From: Methanobrevibacter thaueri
GTDB taxonomy: Archaea; Methanobacteriota; Methanobacteria; Methanobacteriales; Methanobacteriaceae
DNA: 64,000 bases
Assembly: GCF_003111625.1 (NCBI RefSeq)
Contig: NZ_MZGS01000019.1
Location: 27,455 to 91,454, forward strand
Direction: 5' to 3'
Shown here: in pieces, positions 35,207 through 44,933 of the stretch
Position numbering within the stretch: the stretch's first letter is position 1
How the letters are laid out: the number at the start of each line of letters is the position of its first letter
The notes under the pieces: model-generated
What the model was told of the DNA's origin: nothing
Database searches by the model: none
What the model saw: the letters and a program-made list of their open reading frames with translations, nothing else
Position numbers and translations under genes: made by a program

Positions 35207-37468
35207 TTGAAAACAAAATGCCCAAAATGTAAAGGAATAGGTTCCGTTGTAGTGGACTATAAGGAATGTGATGCCTGTGGGGGAACAGGCTTTGAAGATG
35301 ATGCTTTTGATATAGGGAACCATTTTAAAGGTATTAACAGTAGAGCACGTGACAAATTTGACCTTGGAGGTGAAGAAGACATTCCATGTGAGGCATGCAA
35401 TGGAAAAGGTCAGGTTGAAGTGTTTGAGGAATGTCCTCAATGTCATGGATCAGGCCAAATAAATGTCTGTAGGGATTGTGGCAAACTGCTCGATGAGAGG
35501 TATGACATTTGCCATGAGTGCGGCGAGAAGAGAAAGGCTGAAAAGGCAAGGCATGAGGAATTTGAAGCCAAAAGAAAAGCTGCCCGTGACGTTTATGTTT
35601 TAGATGCGATTTGCAATATGCGTGATGTTGACAAGGATAAGTTGTACAAGGGTAAGATTACCAGAATCGAGAGATACGGCGCTTTTGTTAGCTTGAACAA
35701 CAATGTTTGGGGACTTATGAGAGGAGATGTCTCAGAATATAATGTGGGTGAAGAGGTAATCGTATTCATAACATCCATCAAGTCAAGAGAAGGAAAAATA
35801 GATTTTGCACCTGCTTACGTTGATTCATATAACCTTAAAAGATTAACCAAATCAATTCCAAGGACCCTGATAGGCAACCTTGATGAAAACAAGGGTAAGA
35901 TGGTTAGAATCGATGGTGAAGTTCAGCAGATTCAACAGACCTCAGGTCCGACAATTTTCATAATCAGCGATGAAACTGCAACCACTGAAATAGCCGCTTT
36001 CGACAAGGCGGGCGAGAGGTCCTATCCTGAAATTGAGTTGGGCGATGCGGTTCAGGTCATCGGTGAGGTCAACGAACACGGCGGAAAAACACAGATTGAG
36101 TCATCTTCAATGATAAAACTTGATGCCGAAAGCACACAACAATTACATAAGTTAATTGACGAGGCATTAAACAGGAAAGCAAAACCTAAAGATGTCGATT
36201 TCTTGGTCAAAAGTGACGTTTTAAACAGACTTAGACCTAAGATGTATGAGGCCGCCCAAAGGATAAGAAGGGCAATACTTGATGGAAGGACAATATTGCT
36301 CAGACACCATAACGATGCTGACGGTATCGTTTCAGGGGTTGCAATGGAAAAGGCTATAGTTCCATTGATACAGGAAATAAACCCAAGCAATGATGCCGAA
36401 TACTATTACTTCAAAAGGTCACCGAGTAAGGCTCCATTCTATGAGCTCGAGGATGTTGTGAAGGACCTGTCATTTGCGCTGGAAGACCAGGAAAGGCACG
36501 GTCAGAAACTTCCGTTGATAGTGTTATTGGATAACGGATCTACAGAAGAGGATATTGTCGCACTGATGCAGGCTAAAATATATGATATAGAAGTTATCGT
36601 AATAGACCACCACTCTCCGGGAGACCTAATCACCAAGGACGAGCGTGATGGGGAGATTTACGGAGCGACAGTGGCTGTGGATGAGTATGTTGACTGTCAT
36701 GTGAACCCGTATCTTGTAGGTGGAGACTCACAACTGACAGCGGGATGCCTTGCAACAGAGGTGGCACACATCATCAATCCCGACGTGAAAAGACTGATTC
36801 AGCACCTTCCAGCCATTGCTGCATTGGGGGACCGTTCCGAATGCGGTGAGGTATACCAATACCTAAAATTGGCGGCCGTGAAAGGCTATTCACAAGAACA
36901 TTTGGCGAAAGTGGCTGAATGTGTTGACTTTGAAGCTTATTTCCTAAGATTTATGAACGGTAGAGGAATCATGGATACCATTCTGGCAGTGGACAATATA
37001 GATAAGCATAAAAAAATGATTGAAGCCCTATACAAGGAATATCAAAAGAGAATTGACACTCAACTGAGAGCTGCCCTGCCAAACATTAAAAGGACACAAC
37101 TTGAAAATGGAATCTACTTCAACTTATTGGATGTGGAGAAATTTGCACACAAGTTCACATTCCCTGCACCCGGAAAGACCTGCGGATTTGTGCATGACCA
37201 TGTGATTAAGGAATTGGGAGAGGACAAGCCGATTGTTACATTGGGTCATGGACCTGATTTCGGTGTGTTCAGGGCAACAGATGCCGTTAACGAACAGTAT
37301 GGATTCAATGTCAATGACATTGTTGCAAAAATGATTGAAAAGGTTCCTCAAGCAGGTGTGGACGGCGGAGGCCACGAATGTGCAGGCTCAATTAAATATA
37401 TCGAAGGGCTTGGCCAGGAAGTCCTGTATAAGGTTGTAGAGGAAATTCAATCACTATCTAAAAAATGA
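35207..37468 (+). CDS. DHH-family phosphoesterase/nuclease (RecJ-like) with zinc finger, S1 and OB domains
   Basis: 753 residues, TTG start with GAGAGG upstream. Order: a DnaJ-type zinc finger (CxxCxGxG repeats, about 4-95), an S1 RNA-binding domain (about 140-205), an OB-fold (about 215-305), and a DHH/DHHA1 catalytic region with 'RHHNDADGI', 'VIVIDHHSPGD' and 'GVDGGGHECAGSI'. It resembles archaeal RecJ-like/GAN proteins that associate with the replisome or degrade single-stranded nucleic acids. The S1 and zinc finger point toward RNA. Its stop overlaps the next start (ATGA). Confidence 0.88.
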   Translation: MKTKCPKCKGIGSVVVDYKECDACGGTGFEDDAFDIGNHFKGINSRARDKFDLGGEEDIPCEACNGKGQVEVFEECPQCHGSGQINVCRDCGKLLDERYDICHECGEKRKAEKARHEEFEAKRKAARDVYVLDAICNMRDVDKDKLYKGKITRIERYGAFVSLNNNVWGLMRGDVSEYNVGEEVIVFITSIKSREGKIDFAPAYVDSYNLKRLTKSIPRTLIGNLDENKGKMVRIDGEVQQIQQTSGPTIFIISDETATTEIAAFDKAGERSYPEIELGDAVQVIGEVNEHGGKTQIESSSMIKLDAESTQQLHKLIDEALNRKAKPKDVDFLVKSDVLNRLRPKMYEAAQRIRRAILDGRTILLRHHNDADGIVSGVAMEKAIVPLIQEINPSNDAEYYYFKRSPSKAPFYELEDVVKDLSFALEDQERHGQKLPLIVLLDNGSTEEDIVALMQAKIYDIEVIVIDHHSPGDLITKDERDGEIYGATVAVDEYVDCHVNPYLVGGDSQLTAGCLATEVAHIINPDVKRLIQHLPAIAALGDRSECGEVYQYLKLAAVKGYSQEHLAKVAECVDFEAYFLRFMNGRGIMDTILAVDNIDKHKKMIEALYKEYQKRIDTQLRAALPNIKRTQLENGIYFNLLDVEKFAHKFTFPAPGKTCGFVHDHVIKELGEDKPIVTLGHGPDFGVFRATDAVNEQYGFNVNDIVAKMIEKVPQAGVDGGGHECAGSIKYIEGLGQEVLYKVVEEIQSLSKK

Positions 37469-38370
37469 TAAAAATGCGTTCAGGGAATTATTGTAAAGTT
37501 TGCGGGCACAGAATATTGCCCAATGAACCGTACTGCACTGGATGTGGGGCTAAAACAGGTTTCGATGCGAGCGATATCGATTGTGTTTTAACACCACCAA
37601 TCCACAATATCGGTTTTTTTAATTTTCAAATTGATTTTTCACCATATATCATCACAAAAAACGATTTCAAATATGAAATTTGCTCTTGCGGGTATCTAAA
37701 TGACAAAAACAATGAATTCTGTTACATGTGCGGTGCCAAAAGGTCCGAAAGCAAGTTGGCAAAGATTCTAAAGAGAAAATCAAAGCCGAAATTCTCTGTT
37801 GACAATGTGTTGTGCGAATGCGGTGCCGTCAATTCAAAGGAGAACGTCTACTGTGAAATGTGCGGCAAGCAGCTGAAGGAAGATACGATCAATTCAAATG
37901 ACAATTACAGCAATTTCAACCTGCAGTTTAAAAACTCAATTTTCTGCTTTTGCGGTGAGGAAAATGAAAAGTTCGCACAGTTCTGCCGTAACTGCGGATT
38001 GCCGTTAAGCAATTATGGTGCTTTAAACGACATGGCGATATTATGCACATGCTCAACCCTTAATGAAGTCACATCAGACTACTGCATAGGATGCGGCAAC
38101 AATCTTAAAAGAGAGGACAGGAAGATAGTTTGCGTATGCGGCCACAGGAATTCCCCAAACTTAAGGTTCTGTGAGAATTGCGAAAGGCCATTGAATCCTC
38201 AAAGGAACATCAAAACAAGGATAGTCTGTTCCTGTGGAGAGATTCTTGATTGGGATAGTGATTTTTGTCCAAATTGCGGGAAAAATGTTAAATTAACAAT
38301 AACTCGTAGAAATTCAGTTGATTCGGCTGTCAAAAGTCTTAAGAATATGTTCAGGCAGGGATTGAAATGA
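37465..38370 (+). CDS. Zinc-ribbon repeat protein (seven ribbons)
   Basis: 301 residues made of seven consecutive zinc-ribbon units: 'CKVCG..CTGCG', 'CSCGY..CYMCG', 'CECGA..CEMCG', 'CFCGE..CRNCG', 'CTCST..CIGCG', 'CVCGH..CENC' and 'CSCGE..CPNCG'. Six of the seven open with the tight C-x-C form. Basic linkers separate them. No catalytic domain is visible, so it is probably a binding scaffold. It overlaps both neighbours by 4 bases (ATGA), giving a translationally coupled three-gene unit. Confidence 0.75.
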   Translation: MIKMRSGNYCKVCGHRILPNEPYCTGCGAKTGFDASDIDCVLTPPIHNIGFFNFQIDFSPYIITKNDFKYEICSCGYLNDKNNEFCYMCGAKRSESKLAKILKRKSKPKFSVDNVLCECGAVNSKENVYCEMCGKQLKEDTINSNDNYSNFNLQFKNSIFCFCGEENEKFAQFCRNCGLPLSNYGALNDMAILCTCSTLNEVTSDYCIGCGNNLKREDRKIVCVCGHRNSPNLRFCENCERPLNPQRNIKTRIVCSCGEILDWDSDFCPNCGKNVKLTITRRNSVDSAVKSLKNMFRQGLK

Positions 38371-39347
38371 AGACATGCGATGTTTGTGGAACAAGGAATT
38401 TCAAGGAAAACAATTACTGTACACATTGCGGCAACAAGTTAATCATGGAGCACATATGTCCTGTCTGCGGTGAGATCAACATTGATGCCGCCACACATTG
38501 CGTCAAGTGCAACAACCAGTTGAATCCAATAAGCATTGATGATTTTGATATACTCTTCAATGACTTCAATCAGAACCTGTTGGCAAATGCAAATGTTGAT
38601 GATTCAGAATACCTTGAATTGCTGTCAAATATCTTTGTCCGTGCCGATTACATCGACATTTGGGGTGAAACAACCAAAAATAAGATACTGAACCTTGCAA
38701 GCATATTCACGGAATGCAAACCTAAATCCAGAGGCTATGAGAGAGGGTTCATATTCCTTGGAACCTGCATCTTTTATGAGGACAGGTTGGCGGATTCAGT
38801 TCAGATAGCCACAATCATACATGAATTGGCCCATTACTTTTTGTTTAATATAATCGAGAGTTTATTATGCGATATCCTAAAGGTCAAGCCTTCATCAGTC
38901 ATTCAAAGTTTTGTGTGGTATTTCCTAATGTTTCCGGAGTTTAAGATCATGAGCGAATACTGTGCCCACACCGTTGAGGGAAGATTCATTCCATACGGCT
39001 ATCAGAATTACGGATCGTTCAACAGCCTGGTTGAAAATTGCGGTTTTGATGAGGAATCACTTCAAACTATGATTAAGTTGGGAAATTCATTTGCAAATGA
39101 GATAATCGTCTATCTGGAAAAGTATATTGACGATGATTTGAGAAACGAGATAAAGCTGCAATATCGCAAGGACTTGACTCCTCCAACAAACGAATCAATA
39201 TTATCTGAAACTGATGATTGCTTCAGCATAACTCTAAAAAATAAGCTTTTAATTTCAATGTTGGGTGATGTTTTAAAAGAAGTTTCAAATGATAAAGGTG
39301 CCCGAAAAGAATTAGAAAGTATTAAAGATGGAATAGAATTAAGTTAG
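38367..39347 (+). CDS. Zinc-ribbon protein with HELAH zincin motif
   Basis: 326 residues. Two N-terminal zinc ribbons ('CDVCGTR..CTHCG', 'CPVCGE..CVKCN') are joined to a domain with 'IHELAHYF' (H152, E153, H156), the HExxH signature of zinc metallopeptidases; 'SEYCAHTVEGRF' near 207-218 could give the third ligand. No signal peptide, so it acts in the cytoplasm. It is coupled to the zinc-ribbon and RecJ-like genes. The peptidase role is inferred from the motif alone. Confidence 0.65.
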   Translation: MKTCDVCGTRNFKENNYCTHCGNKLIMEHICPVCGEINIDAATHCVKCNNQLNPISIDDFDILFNDFNQNLLANANVDDSEYLELLSNIFVRADYIDIWGETTKNKILNLASIFTECKPKSRGYERGFIFLGTCIFYEDRLADSVQIATIIHELAHYFLFNIIESLLCDILKVKPSSVIQSFVWYFLMFPEFKIMSEYCAHTVEGRFIPYGYQNYGSFNSLVENCGFDEESLQTMIKLGNSFANEIIVYLEKYIDDDLRNEIKLQYRKDLTPPTNESILSETDDCFSITLKNKLLISMLGDVLKEVSNDKGARKELESIKDGIELS

Positions 39348-39635
39348 CTATTCTTTGTTTTCTTTTTCTTTAATAGTTTCCAATACATCTTTACCAGTAT
39401 CGGTTAATCTGTATAATCTTCCTTTACGAGCTTCTTCGTTTATACATTCAACTATTTCTTTACTTTTCAATTCGCTTAGAACTTTTGAAATATGATTTGT
39501 TCTAATTCCACTGTCTTTTGCGATGTTAGTTGGTATCTTAACTTCGTCCCCAATGGATTTCAATGTCTTTTCTCTATATTTTGATATTTGAACATAGGAA
39601 GTTAATTTCAAAAGCTCATCACTTCTGTCGACCAT
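39348..39635 (-). CDS. Small winged-helix transcriptional regulator (paralogue of the 12699 gene)
   Basis: 95 residues: wHTH with 'SGIRTNHISKVLSELKSKE' and wing 'ECINEEARKGRLYRLTDTG', followed by a charged helical tail. Its stop abuts the stop of the convergent zincin gene. The TATA element (minus strand AACATTTATAATATAAG) lies about 30 bases from the ATG, so the mRNA may be nearly leaderless. GTTAT and ATAAC half-sites flank the TATA and start region, suggesting autoregulation. Confidence 0.8.
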   Translation of the reverse strand: MVDRSDELLKLTSYVQISKYREKTLKSIGDEVKIPTNIAKDSGIRTNHISKVLSELKSKEIVECINEEARKGRLYRLTDTGKDVLETIKEKENKE

Positions 39636-39769
39636 GATATGTTATTATATTTCTTATATTATAAATGTTTTATAACATGGTATAATTATTTTAAACACCT
39701 TTTTAATTACTTTTTATAAATCCTTAAATTTATTATATAAGTTGTGTAAAATATATTATTATTGATAAC

Positions 39770-40384
39770 ATGAAATGCAGTAAATGTGGTTTTGAAAATA
39801 AGGACAAGGCAAAATTCTGCACAAAGTGTGGAAACCCATTAGCCGTAGAAAGTCCCCAGCAGAATGTTGCAAGTTCCAATAACTCAAAATATATCATAAT
39901 TGCTTTAATTGCAATTATTATTGTTTTGGCTGGTGTTTTTGGATATTTTGCAATGAGCAATGGTCAGGATTCTGTTCAAAGCAATGACGCTTCACAGGAA
40001 AATGCCTCACAGCAAGCCGAATCAGCAGATGATTCTGCAAAAACTACAACAACATCCTCAAAACAGACTTCAGAAGTTGCAGACGAGAAATCGTGGGAGT
40101 CCATTGGTAGTTATTCAGGTTCAGGTTCCGGTTCTCAAACCATTAGCGTTCCTGAAGGTAAGATAATGGTTAAACTATCCGCATACCCTATCAAGAATTA
40201 TGCAACAAACCACTTGTACGTGACCGGTTCAAACGGTCAGTCCGGTGGAGTGGATTGGGGTTCAAAAAGCGCTGTTGAGACAAGATCCGACTCATTCACA
40301 TACACTTCCAGTTCTGAAGAGACATTCGTAATAGATTATTATGAAACCGTCAACTGGGAAGTAGAATTCTTTAGATATCAATAG
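39770..40384 (+). CDS. Zinc-ribbon membrane protein with C-terminal extracytoplasmic domain
   Basis: 204 residues. An N-terminal zinc ribbon (C3, C6, C17, C20) faces the cytoplasm; one transmembrane helix spans about 44-63; a Gln/Ser/Ala-rich linker leads to a beta-rich domain (about 110-204) ending 'WEVEFFRYQ'. This layout is common among archaeal membrane proteins of unknown function. It has its own promoter and a perfect terminator hairpin. Confidence 0.7.
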   Translation: MKCSKCGFENKDKAKFCTKCGNPLAVESPQQNVASSNNSKYIIIALIAIIIVLAGVFGYFAMSNGQDSVQSNDASQENASQQAESADDSAKTTTTSSKQTSEVADEKSWESIGSYSGSGSGSQTISVPEGKIMVKLSAYPIKNYATNHLYVTGSNGQSGGVDWGSKSAVETRSDSFTYTSSSEETFVIDYYETVNWEVEFFRYQ

Positions 40385-40417
40385 TGATTGTTTTCAATCA
40401 CTTTATTTTCTTTTTTT
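40383..40417 (+). terminator. Perfect hairpin with T-run
   Basis: AGTGATTG (40383-40390), TTTT loop, CAATCACT (40395-40402), then a T-rich run. Confidence 0.7.
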
Positions 40418-40456
40418 AGATAAGTTATTAATATATTAAACAATAAAGTAATTACT

Positions 40457-41167
40457 ATGTTTTTTGATTTGAATGTTAAAGGGGATAGCTTAGGAAACAA
40501 TGTCAAAATAGCTATTCAGGCTTCCGATTATGGATGGGAGCATATTAATTTTTCATATAATCAAAATGATTTTAAAAATGCGTTGACATTGAGGGATGAG
40601 CTGAATGACTCCCTTGACGGAATAATTGATTTTGATTTCACTTTGGAGATTAAATCAACCAACGTCAACGAGATTAGAAAGCATGTCAATAATTTTAGAA
40701 GTAGGGCATCATGCATAAGCGTCATAGGCGGGGATTTGAAGGTCAACCGTGCCGTTTTGGAAAACATCAAGATCGATGTGCTTTCAAGGCCTTATCTCAA
40801 TAGGTTTGATTCAGGCATCAATCAGGTTCTTGCCAAGGAGGCCGTAAGAAACAATGTGGCCATAGAATTGTGTTTCAAGGATGTCCTGAGGACCTATCTC
40901 TCTCCAAGGGCCAAGGTGATTTCCAATTTCCGTGATATTTTCGCATTATATAGGAAATTTGATTTTCCGTTAATATTATCCTCAAGGGCCGAAAGCGTCT
41001 TTGACATCAGGACAACCCATGATTTCTGTGAAGTATTCAAGCAAGTGGGTCTGGATGAAGACGATATCGCCAGGTCATTCGACACCGCAGGAGCAATTCT
41101 TGAATATAATGGGGATCGTGAGAATCTTATTTTTAATGGTGTCAGGAGGGTTGATGATGAAGCTTAA
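40457..41167 (+). CDS. rnp3: Ribonuclease P protein component 3 (Rpp30)
   Basis: 236 residues, PHP-like TIM-barrel fold. 'MFFDLNVKGDS', 'CISVIGGDLKVNRAVLEN', 'DVLSRPYLNRFDSGINQVLAKEA' and 'LSSRAESVFDIRTTHDF' match archaeal Rpp30, which with Pop5 activates the RNase P RNA for pre-tRNA 5' processing. It opens the RNA-processing superoperon; the next gene starts 10 bases before its end. Confidence 0.92.
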   Translation: MFFDLNVKGDSLGNNVKIAIQASDYGWEHINFSYNQNDFKNALTLRDELNDSLDGIIDFDFTLEIKSTNVNEIRKHVNNFRSRASCISVIGGDLKVNRAVLENIKIDVLSRPYLNRFDSGINQVLAKEAVRNNVAIELCFKDVLRTYLSPRAKVISNFRDIFALYRKFDFPLILSSRAESVFDIRTTHDFCEVFKQVGLDEDDIARSFDTAGAILEYNGDRENLIFNGVRRVDDEA

Positions 41168-41513
41168 GGTCTTGCCGCCTACATTAAGGAAGAACAATCG
41201 TTATCTGACTTTGGACATCAAGATTGCCTCTGAAATCGGTAAGGACGATTTGGTCAACATCATATGGGATGCATGCATCCGCTTTAAGGGGGAGTGCGGC
41301 ACATCCAATTATAACCTGTGGGTTATGAAATTCTATGAGATGGACCAGACAGAGGAATATCACCATTACAAGGCCATTGTAAGATGCCAGAGGGATTTTG
41401 TCGGTGAGGTAAGGTCATCCATTGCCCTTGCAACCAAGTACAATTCCAACGATTTGGCGATTTCAACTATCGGTCTCTCAGGCACCATCAAGGGGTCACA
41501 GAAATATATTTAA
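41157..41513 (+). CDS. rnp2: Ribonuclease P protein component 2 (Pop5)
   Basis: 118 residues from ATG 41157; ATG 41154 is an equal alternative, and AGGAGG (41144-41149) fits the second ATG better. 'KVLPPTLRKNNRYLTLDI' and 'DACIRFKGECGTSNYNLWVMKF' are typical of Pop5/Rpp14. It heterodimerises with Rpp30 on the RNase P RNA. The start overlaps the end of the Rpp30 gene. Confidence 0.92.
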   Translation: MKLKVLPPTLRKNNRYLTLDIKIASEIGKDDLVNIIWDACIRFKGECGTSNYNLWVMKFYEMDQTEEYHHYKAIVRCQRDFVGEVRSSIALATKYNSNDLAISTIGLSGTIKGSQKYI

Positions 41514-41723
41514 TTACTTTTTGTAAGTTTAAAATAGAAAACTTTATAAATAAATATATTAATAAATATCAATTGGATTTATGGAAAAAGAAATAAAAAA
41601 CAATTTTAATTTTCTATATGTTAGGAATTAAAATTAAAAATTTGCCTTTTCACGGAGATTTGGTTTTATTTTTTTATGTAGTCGAATTAAATTTAATATT
41701 TATAAAAAATATGAGGTATTAAT
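41514..41723 (+). promoter_or_regulatory. Internal promoter/leader region before psmA
   Basis: 210 AT-rich bases. A TATA-like ACTTTATAAATAAATAT (about 41540-41556) lies early, and a second ATATTTATAAAA (41697-41707) lies close to the psmA start. Between them is an inverted repeat, AATTTTAATT (41602-41611) / AATTAAAATT (41626-41635). Only a 16-codon ORF is present. Confidence 0.45.
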
Positions 41724-42512
41724 ATGCAACCTTTACAAAGTGCAGGATATGACAGGGCTATTACTGTCTTTAGCCCAGATGGAAGACTTTTCCAAGTAGA
41801 ATATGCAAGAGAAGCTGTTAAAAGAGGAACTACATCAATCGGTGTAAAAAGTTCAGAAGGAATTGTTTTAGCTGTAGACAAAAGAACAACTTCAAAATTG
41901 GTTGAAGCATCATCTATCGAAAAGATATTCAAAATAGATGAACATATCGGTGCGGCTACTTCTGGTCTTGTAGCAGATGCAAGGGCATTAGTAGAAAGAG
42001 CAAGAGTTGAAGCACAGATTAATAAAATCACTTACAGCGAACCAATCCGCGTAACCAGCTTGTCTAAAAAATTATGTGACATGTTACAGTTATACACCCA
42101 AAATGGTGGAGTAAGGCCATTCGGTTCTGCTTTAATCATTGGTGGAGTATACAACGGAAAATGCAAACTATTCGAAACCGACCCAAGTGGAGCCCTAATC
42201 GAATACAAGGCAACCGCAATCGGTTCTGGAAGAAACGCTGCAATGGATATTTTCGAAGAAAAATACCAGGATGACATGACATTGGATGAAGCAATTGAAT
42301 TGGCTTTGACCGCAATCAATGAAGCAACTGACCATGAAACCACATCCAACAACGTTGAAATTGCAGTTATTAAAATTGAAGACGAAAAATACGTAAAACT
42401 TCCTCAAGACAAAGTACAGGAATACATTGATGCAGTACTTGCAGAAAAAGAAGAGGAAGAAGCAGAAGAAGTTGAAGAATCCGAAGATGATTCTGAAGAA
42501 AGCGAAGAATAA
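41724..42512 (+). CDS. psmA: Proteasome subunit alpha
   Basis: 262 residues. The N-terminal gate '[20 protein letters not shown]' and '[14 protein letters not shown]' are signatures of archaeal alpha subunits, which form the outer rings of the 20S core and dock the PAN ATPase. The C-terminal ~22 residues are almost purely acidic (Glu/Asp/Ser). Its place between RNase P and exosome genes is conserved in Euryarchaeota; the beta subunit is encoded elsewhere. Confidence 0.97.
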   Translation: MQPLQSAGYDRAITVFSPDGRLFQVEYAREAVKRGTTSIGVKSSEGIVLAVDKRTTSKLVEASSIEKIFKIDEHIGAATSGLVADARALVERARVEAQINKITYSEPIRVTSLSKKLCDMLQLYTQNGGVRPFGSALIIGGVYNGKCKLFETDPSGALIEYKATAIGSGRNAAMDIFEEKYQDDMTLDEAIELALTAINEATDHETTSNNVEIAVIKIEDEKYVKLPQDKVQEYIDAVLAEKEEEEAEEVEESEDDSEESEE

Positions 42513-42548
42513 TCATTATTCTTAAATTACAAGTTAGGGGATGCTTTG

Positions 42549-43247
42549 ATGGTAAATGTTGATGAAGCTATTATTGCTAAATACGAATACATGGGTGAAC
42601 ACTTTGAAATATTGGTTGACCCTGATTTAGCGGCAGATTATCGTAATCCTGATGGCCCAGATGTTGCCATCGAGGATCTTTTAGCTGTTGAAGAAATTTT
42701 CAAAGACTCCAAAAAAGGAGACAAGGCTTCCGAAGAAGCCATGAACAAGATTTTTGAAACTACCGATCCTATCGAAGTTTCTAAAATAATCCTTGAAAAG
42801 GGTACTGTTCAATTGACTGCCGACCAGAAAAGGAAGATGCAGGAGGATAAAAGAAAACTGGTTATCAATAAGATATCCAGGGAAGCGATAAATCCTCAAA
42901 ACGGACTACCTCACCCTGTCCAAAGAATTGAAAACGCATGTGAGGAGGCAAAAGTCAAGTTTGACCCATTCACTTCAGTTGACCAACAGGTCCAGACAGC
43001 CCTAAAGGCAATCAAGCCATTGATTCCAATCAGGTTTGAAAAGGTGAAAGTCGCTGTCAGGCTCCCTGGCTCTGCAGCTGGAAGTGCATATAATGTCATT
43101 CATGGTTTTGGAGAAATCATAAATGAAGAATGGCAACAGGACGGGTCATGGATTGCAGTCATTGAAATGCCTGGTGGTCTTCAGAACAATTTCGCCGCAA
43201 AAATGGCTGAAATTTCAAGTGGAGAAGCGGAAACTAGAACTATTTAG
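42549..43247 (+). CDS. SBDS-family ribosome maturation protein
   Basis: 232 residues from the ATG at 42549 (a TTG lies one codon earlier). Archaeal Sdo1/SBDS: '[22 protein letters not shown]' (FYSH domain), a central helical domain, and a C-terminal ferredoxin-like domain with '[16 protein letters not shown]'. It helps release aIF6 from the large ribosomal subunit. It sits just before rrp4, its usual neighbour. Confidence 0.93.
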   Translation: MVNVDEAIIAKYEYMGEHFEILVDPDLAADYRNPDGPDVAIEDLLAVEEIFKDSKKGDKASEEAMNKIFETTDPIEVSKIILEKGTVQLTADQKRKMQEDKRKLVINKISREAINPQNGLPHPVQRIENACEEAKVKFDPFTSVDQQVQTALKAIKPLIPIRFEKVKVAVRLPGSAAGSAYNVIHGFGEIINEEWQQDGSWIAVIEMPGGLQNNFAAKMAEISSGEAETRTI

Positions 43248-43277
43248 TTAATAAAATTTCATATTTATGGGATTATT

Positions 43278-44204
43278 ATGATATACGTGGAAAATAAAGA
43301 TTTAGTTATTCCAGGTCAAATATTGGCCGATGACGAATACTATTCAGGAAGAGGTACCTTCAAAGAAAATGGTAAAGTCTGCTCTTCTTTAATGGGACGC
43401 GTTTCTTTAAGGAATAAGAAACTTAGAGTTATTCCTTTAAAAAGCAAATACGTGCCTAAAAAAGGAGATGTTGTTATAGGTAAAATCAACGATGTCAGAT
43501 TCTCCATGTGGGAAGTGGACATTAACTCACCTTACTCAGGAATTTTACCTGCTTTTGAAGTGTTTGGTCGTGAGAAAAAAGAGCTCAACAAAGTTTATGA
43601 TGTTGGGGATGTGCTATTTTTAAGAGTCGTCGACGTTGATGAAATCAAGAAGGCGAAACTCGGTTTAAAAGGTAGAGGAATGGGTAAATTCAAAGGAGGA
43701 ATCATTGTAGATATTGCTCCAACTAAAGTTCCTAGATTAATCGGTAAAAAAGGTTCTATGATCAACATGATTAAGGATAAGACCAATTGTAAAATTGTCG
43801 TTGGTCAAAACGGTCTCGTTTGGGTAAAAGGAGACGAAGACATGGAACAGCTTACCCGTGAAGTTATTAAATTAATTGAGGAAGAGGCTCATACTTCTGG
43901 TTTAACAAACAAAATCAAAAACAAATTATACCTAGCAATTGACGGTGAATTGCCACCTGAAGAAGTAGAGGAATCTGAAGAAAGCGAAGAGGAAGAATTT
44001 GTTTTAGAAAAACCAAAACTCCAAAACTTCAAAGAAGAATTGGAACAAGAAGAAAGAGAAGAAGAGGAAGCAAAAAAAGAAATGAATGACAAACCAGATA
44101 TTGGTGAAGTTATAGAAGAATTCAAAAGGAAAAACAAAAGCAAAGATAATTCCTTATCTTTAAGTGATAACTCTAATAATTCTTTTATATTAAATAATAA
44201 ATGA
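43278..44204 (+). CDS. rrp4: Exosome RNA-binding subunit Rrp4
   Basis: 308 residues: an N-terminal domain ('[19 protein letters not shown]'), an S1 domain (about 65-135, '[20 protein letters not shown]'), and a KH domain with '[15 protein letters not shown]'. It forms the RNA-entry cap of the exosome. The C-terminal ~70 residues are an acidic tail with Glu runs and then a Ser/Asn-rich end, much longer than usual. Confidence 0.95.
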   Translation: MIYVENKDLVIPGQILADDEYYSGRGTFKENGKVCSSLMGRVSLRNKKLRVIPLKSKYVPKKGDVVIGKINDVRFSMWEVDINSPYSGILPAFEVFGREKKELNKVYDVGDVLFLRVVDVDEIKKAKLGLKGRGMGKFKGGIIVDIAPTKVPRLIGKKGSMINMIKDKTNCKIVVGQNGLVWVKGDEDMEQLTREVIKLIEEEAHTSGLTNKIKNKLYLAIDGELPPEEVEESEESEEEEFVLEKPKLQNFKEELEQEEREEEEAKKEMNDKPDIGEVIEEFKRKNKSKDNSLSLSDNSNNSFILNNK

Positions 44205-44228
44205 TTTCATAGTGTGAGAGGTTGAAAT

Positions 44229-44921
44229 ATGTCAGATTTAATAAGAGATGATGGTAGGAAATTTGATGAATTACGTCCTATTAAGATTGAAGCAGGTGTT
44301 CTTGAACGAGCAGACGGTTCAGCTTACTTGGAAGTTGGTGGAAATAAAATCCTAGTAGCTGTTTACGGTCCTAGAGAATCCTATATTAGAAGATTGCTTG
44401 AGCCAAACACTGGTGTAATCAGATGCAGATACAATATGGCTCCATTTTCAGTAGATGACAGGAAAAGACCAGGTCCTGACAGAAGATCTTCTGAAATTTC
44501 AAAAATTACTGCTGATGCTTTAAGACCAGCATTAATGTTGGAAAATTATCCTCGTTCAATGATTGATATTTATATAGAAGTAATAGAAGCTGAAGGGGGA
44601 ACCCGTTGTGCAGGAATCACCGCCGCTTCTGTTGCATTAGTCGATGCAGGTGTGCCTATGAAAGATATTGTTGTAGGTTGCGCTGCAGGTAAAGTTTATG
44701 ATGAAATCGTCCTTGATTTATCTGAAAAAGAAGATAAAGAAGGTCAAGCTGATGTTCCAATAGCTATGATGCCAAGAACCGGTGAAATCACATTATTACA
44801 AAGTGACGGTAACTTAACCGAAGAAGAGTTTGCAAAAGCAATTGACTTAGCTATGGAAGGATGTCGTAAAGTAAACGAACTCCAAAAAGAAGCTTTAATG
44901 AAAAAATATGCTATAGAATAA
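44229..44921 (+). CDS. rrp41: Exosome catalytic subunit Rrp41
   Basis: 230 residues, RNase PH fold. '[23 protein letters not shown]', 'VYGPRES', '[20 protein letters not shown]' and the active-site '[20 protein letters not shown]' mark the phosphorolytic subunit. It pairs with Rrp42 in a hexameric ring that degrades or tails RNA 3' ends. Rrp42 follows 12 bases later. Confidence 0.96.
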   Translation: MSDLIRDDGRKFDELRPIKIEAGVLERADGSAYLEVGGNKILVAVYGPRESYIRRLLEPNTGVIRCRYNMAPFSVDDRKRPGPDRRSSEISKITADALRPALMLENYPRSMIDIYIEVIEAEGGTRCAGITAASVALVDAGVPMKDIVVGCAAGKVYDEIVLDLSEKEDKEGQADVPIAMMPRTGEITLLQSDGNLTEEEFAKAIDLAMEGCRKVNELQKEALMKKYAIE

Positions 44922-44933
44922 GTGGGTGGAAAT

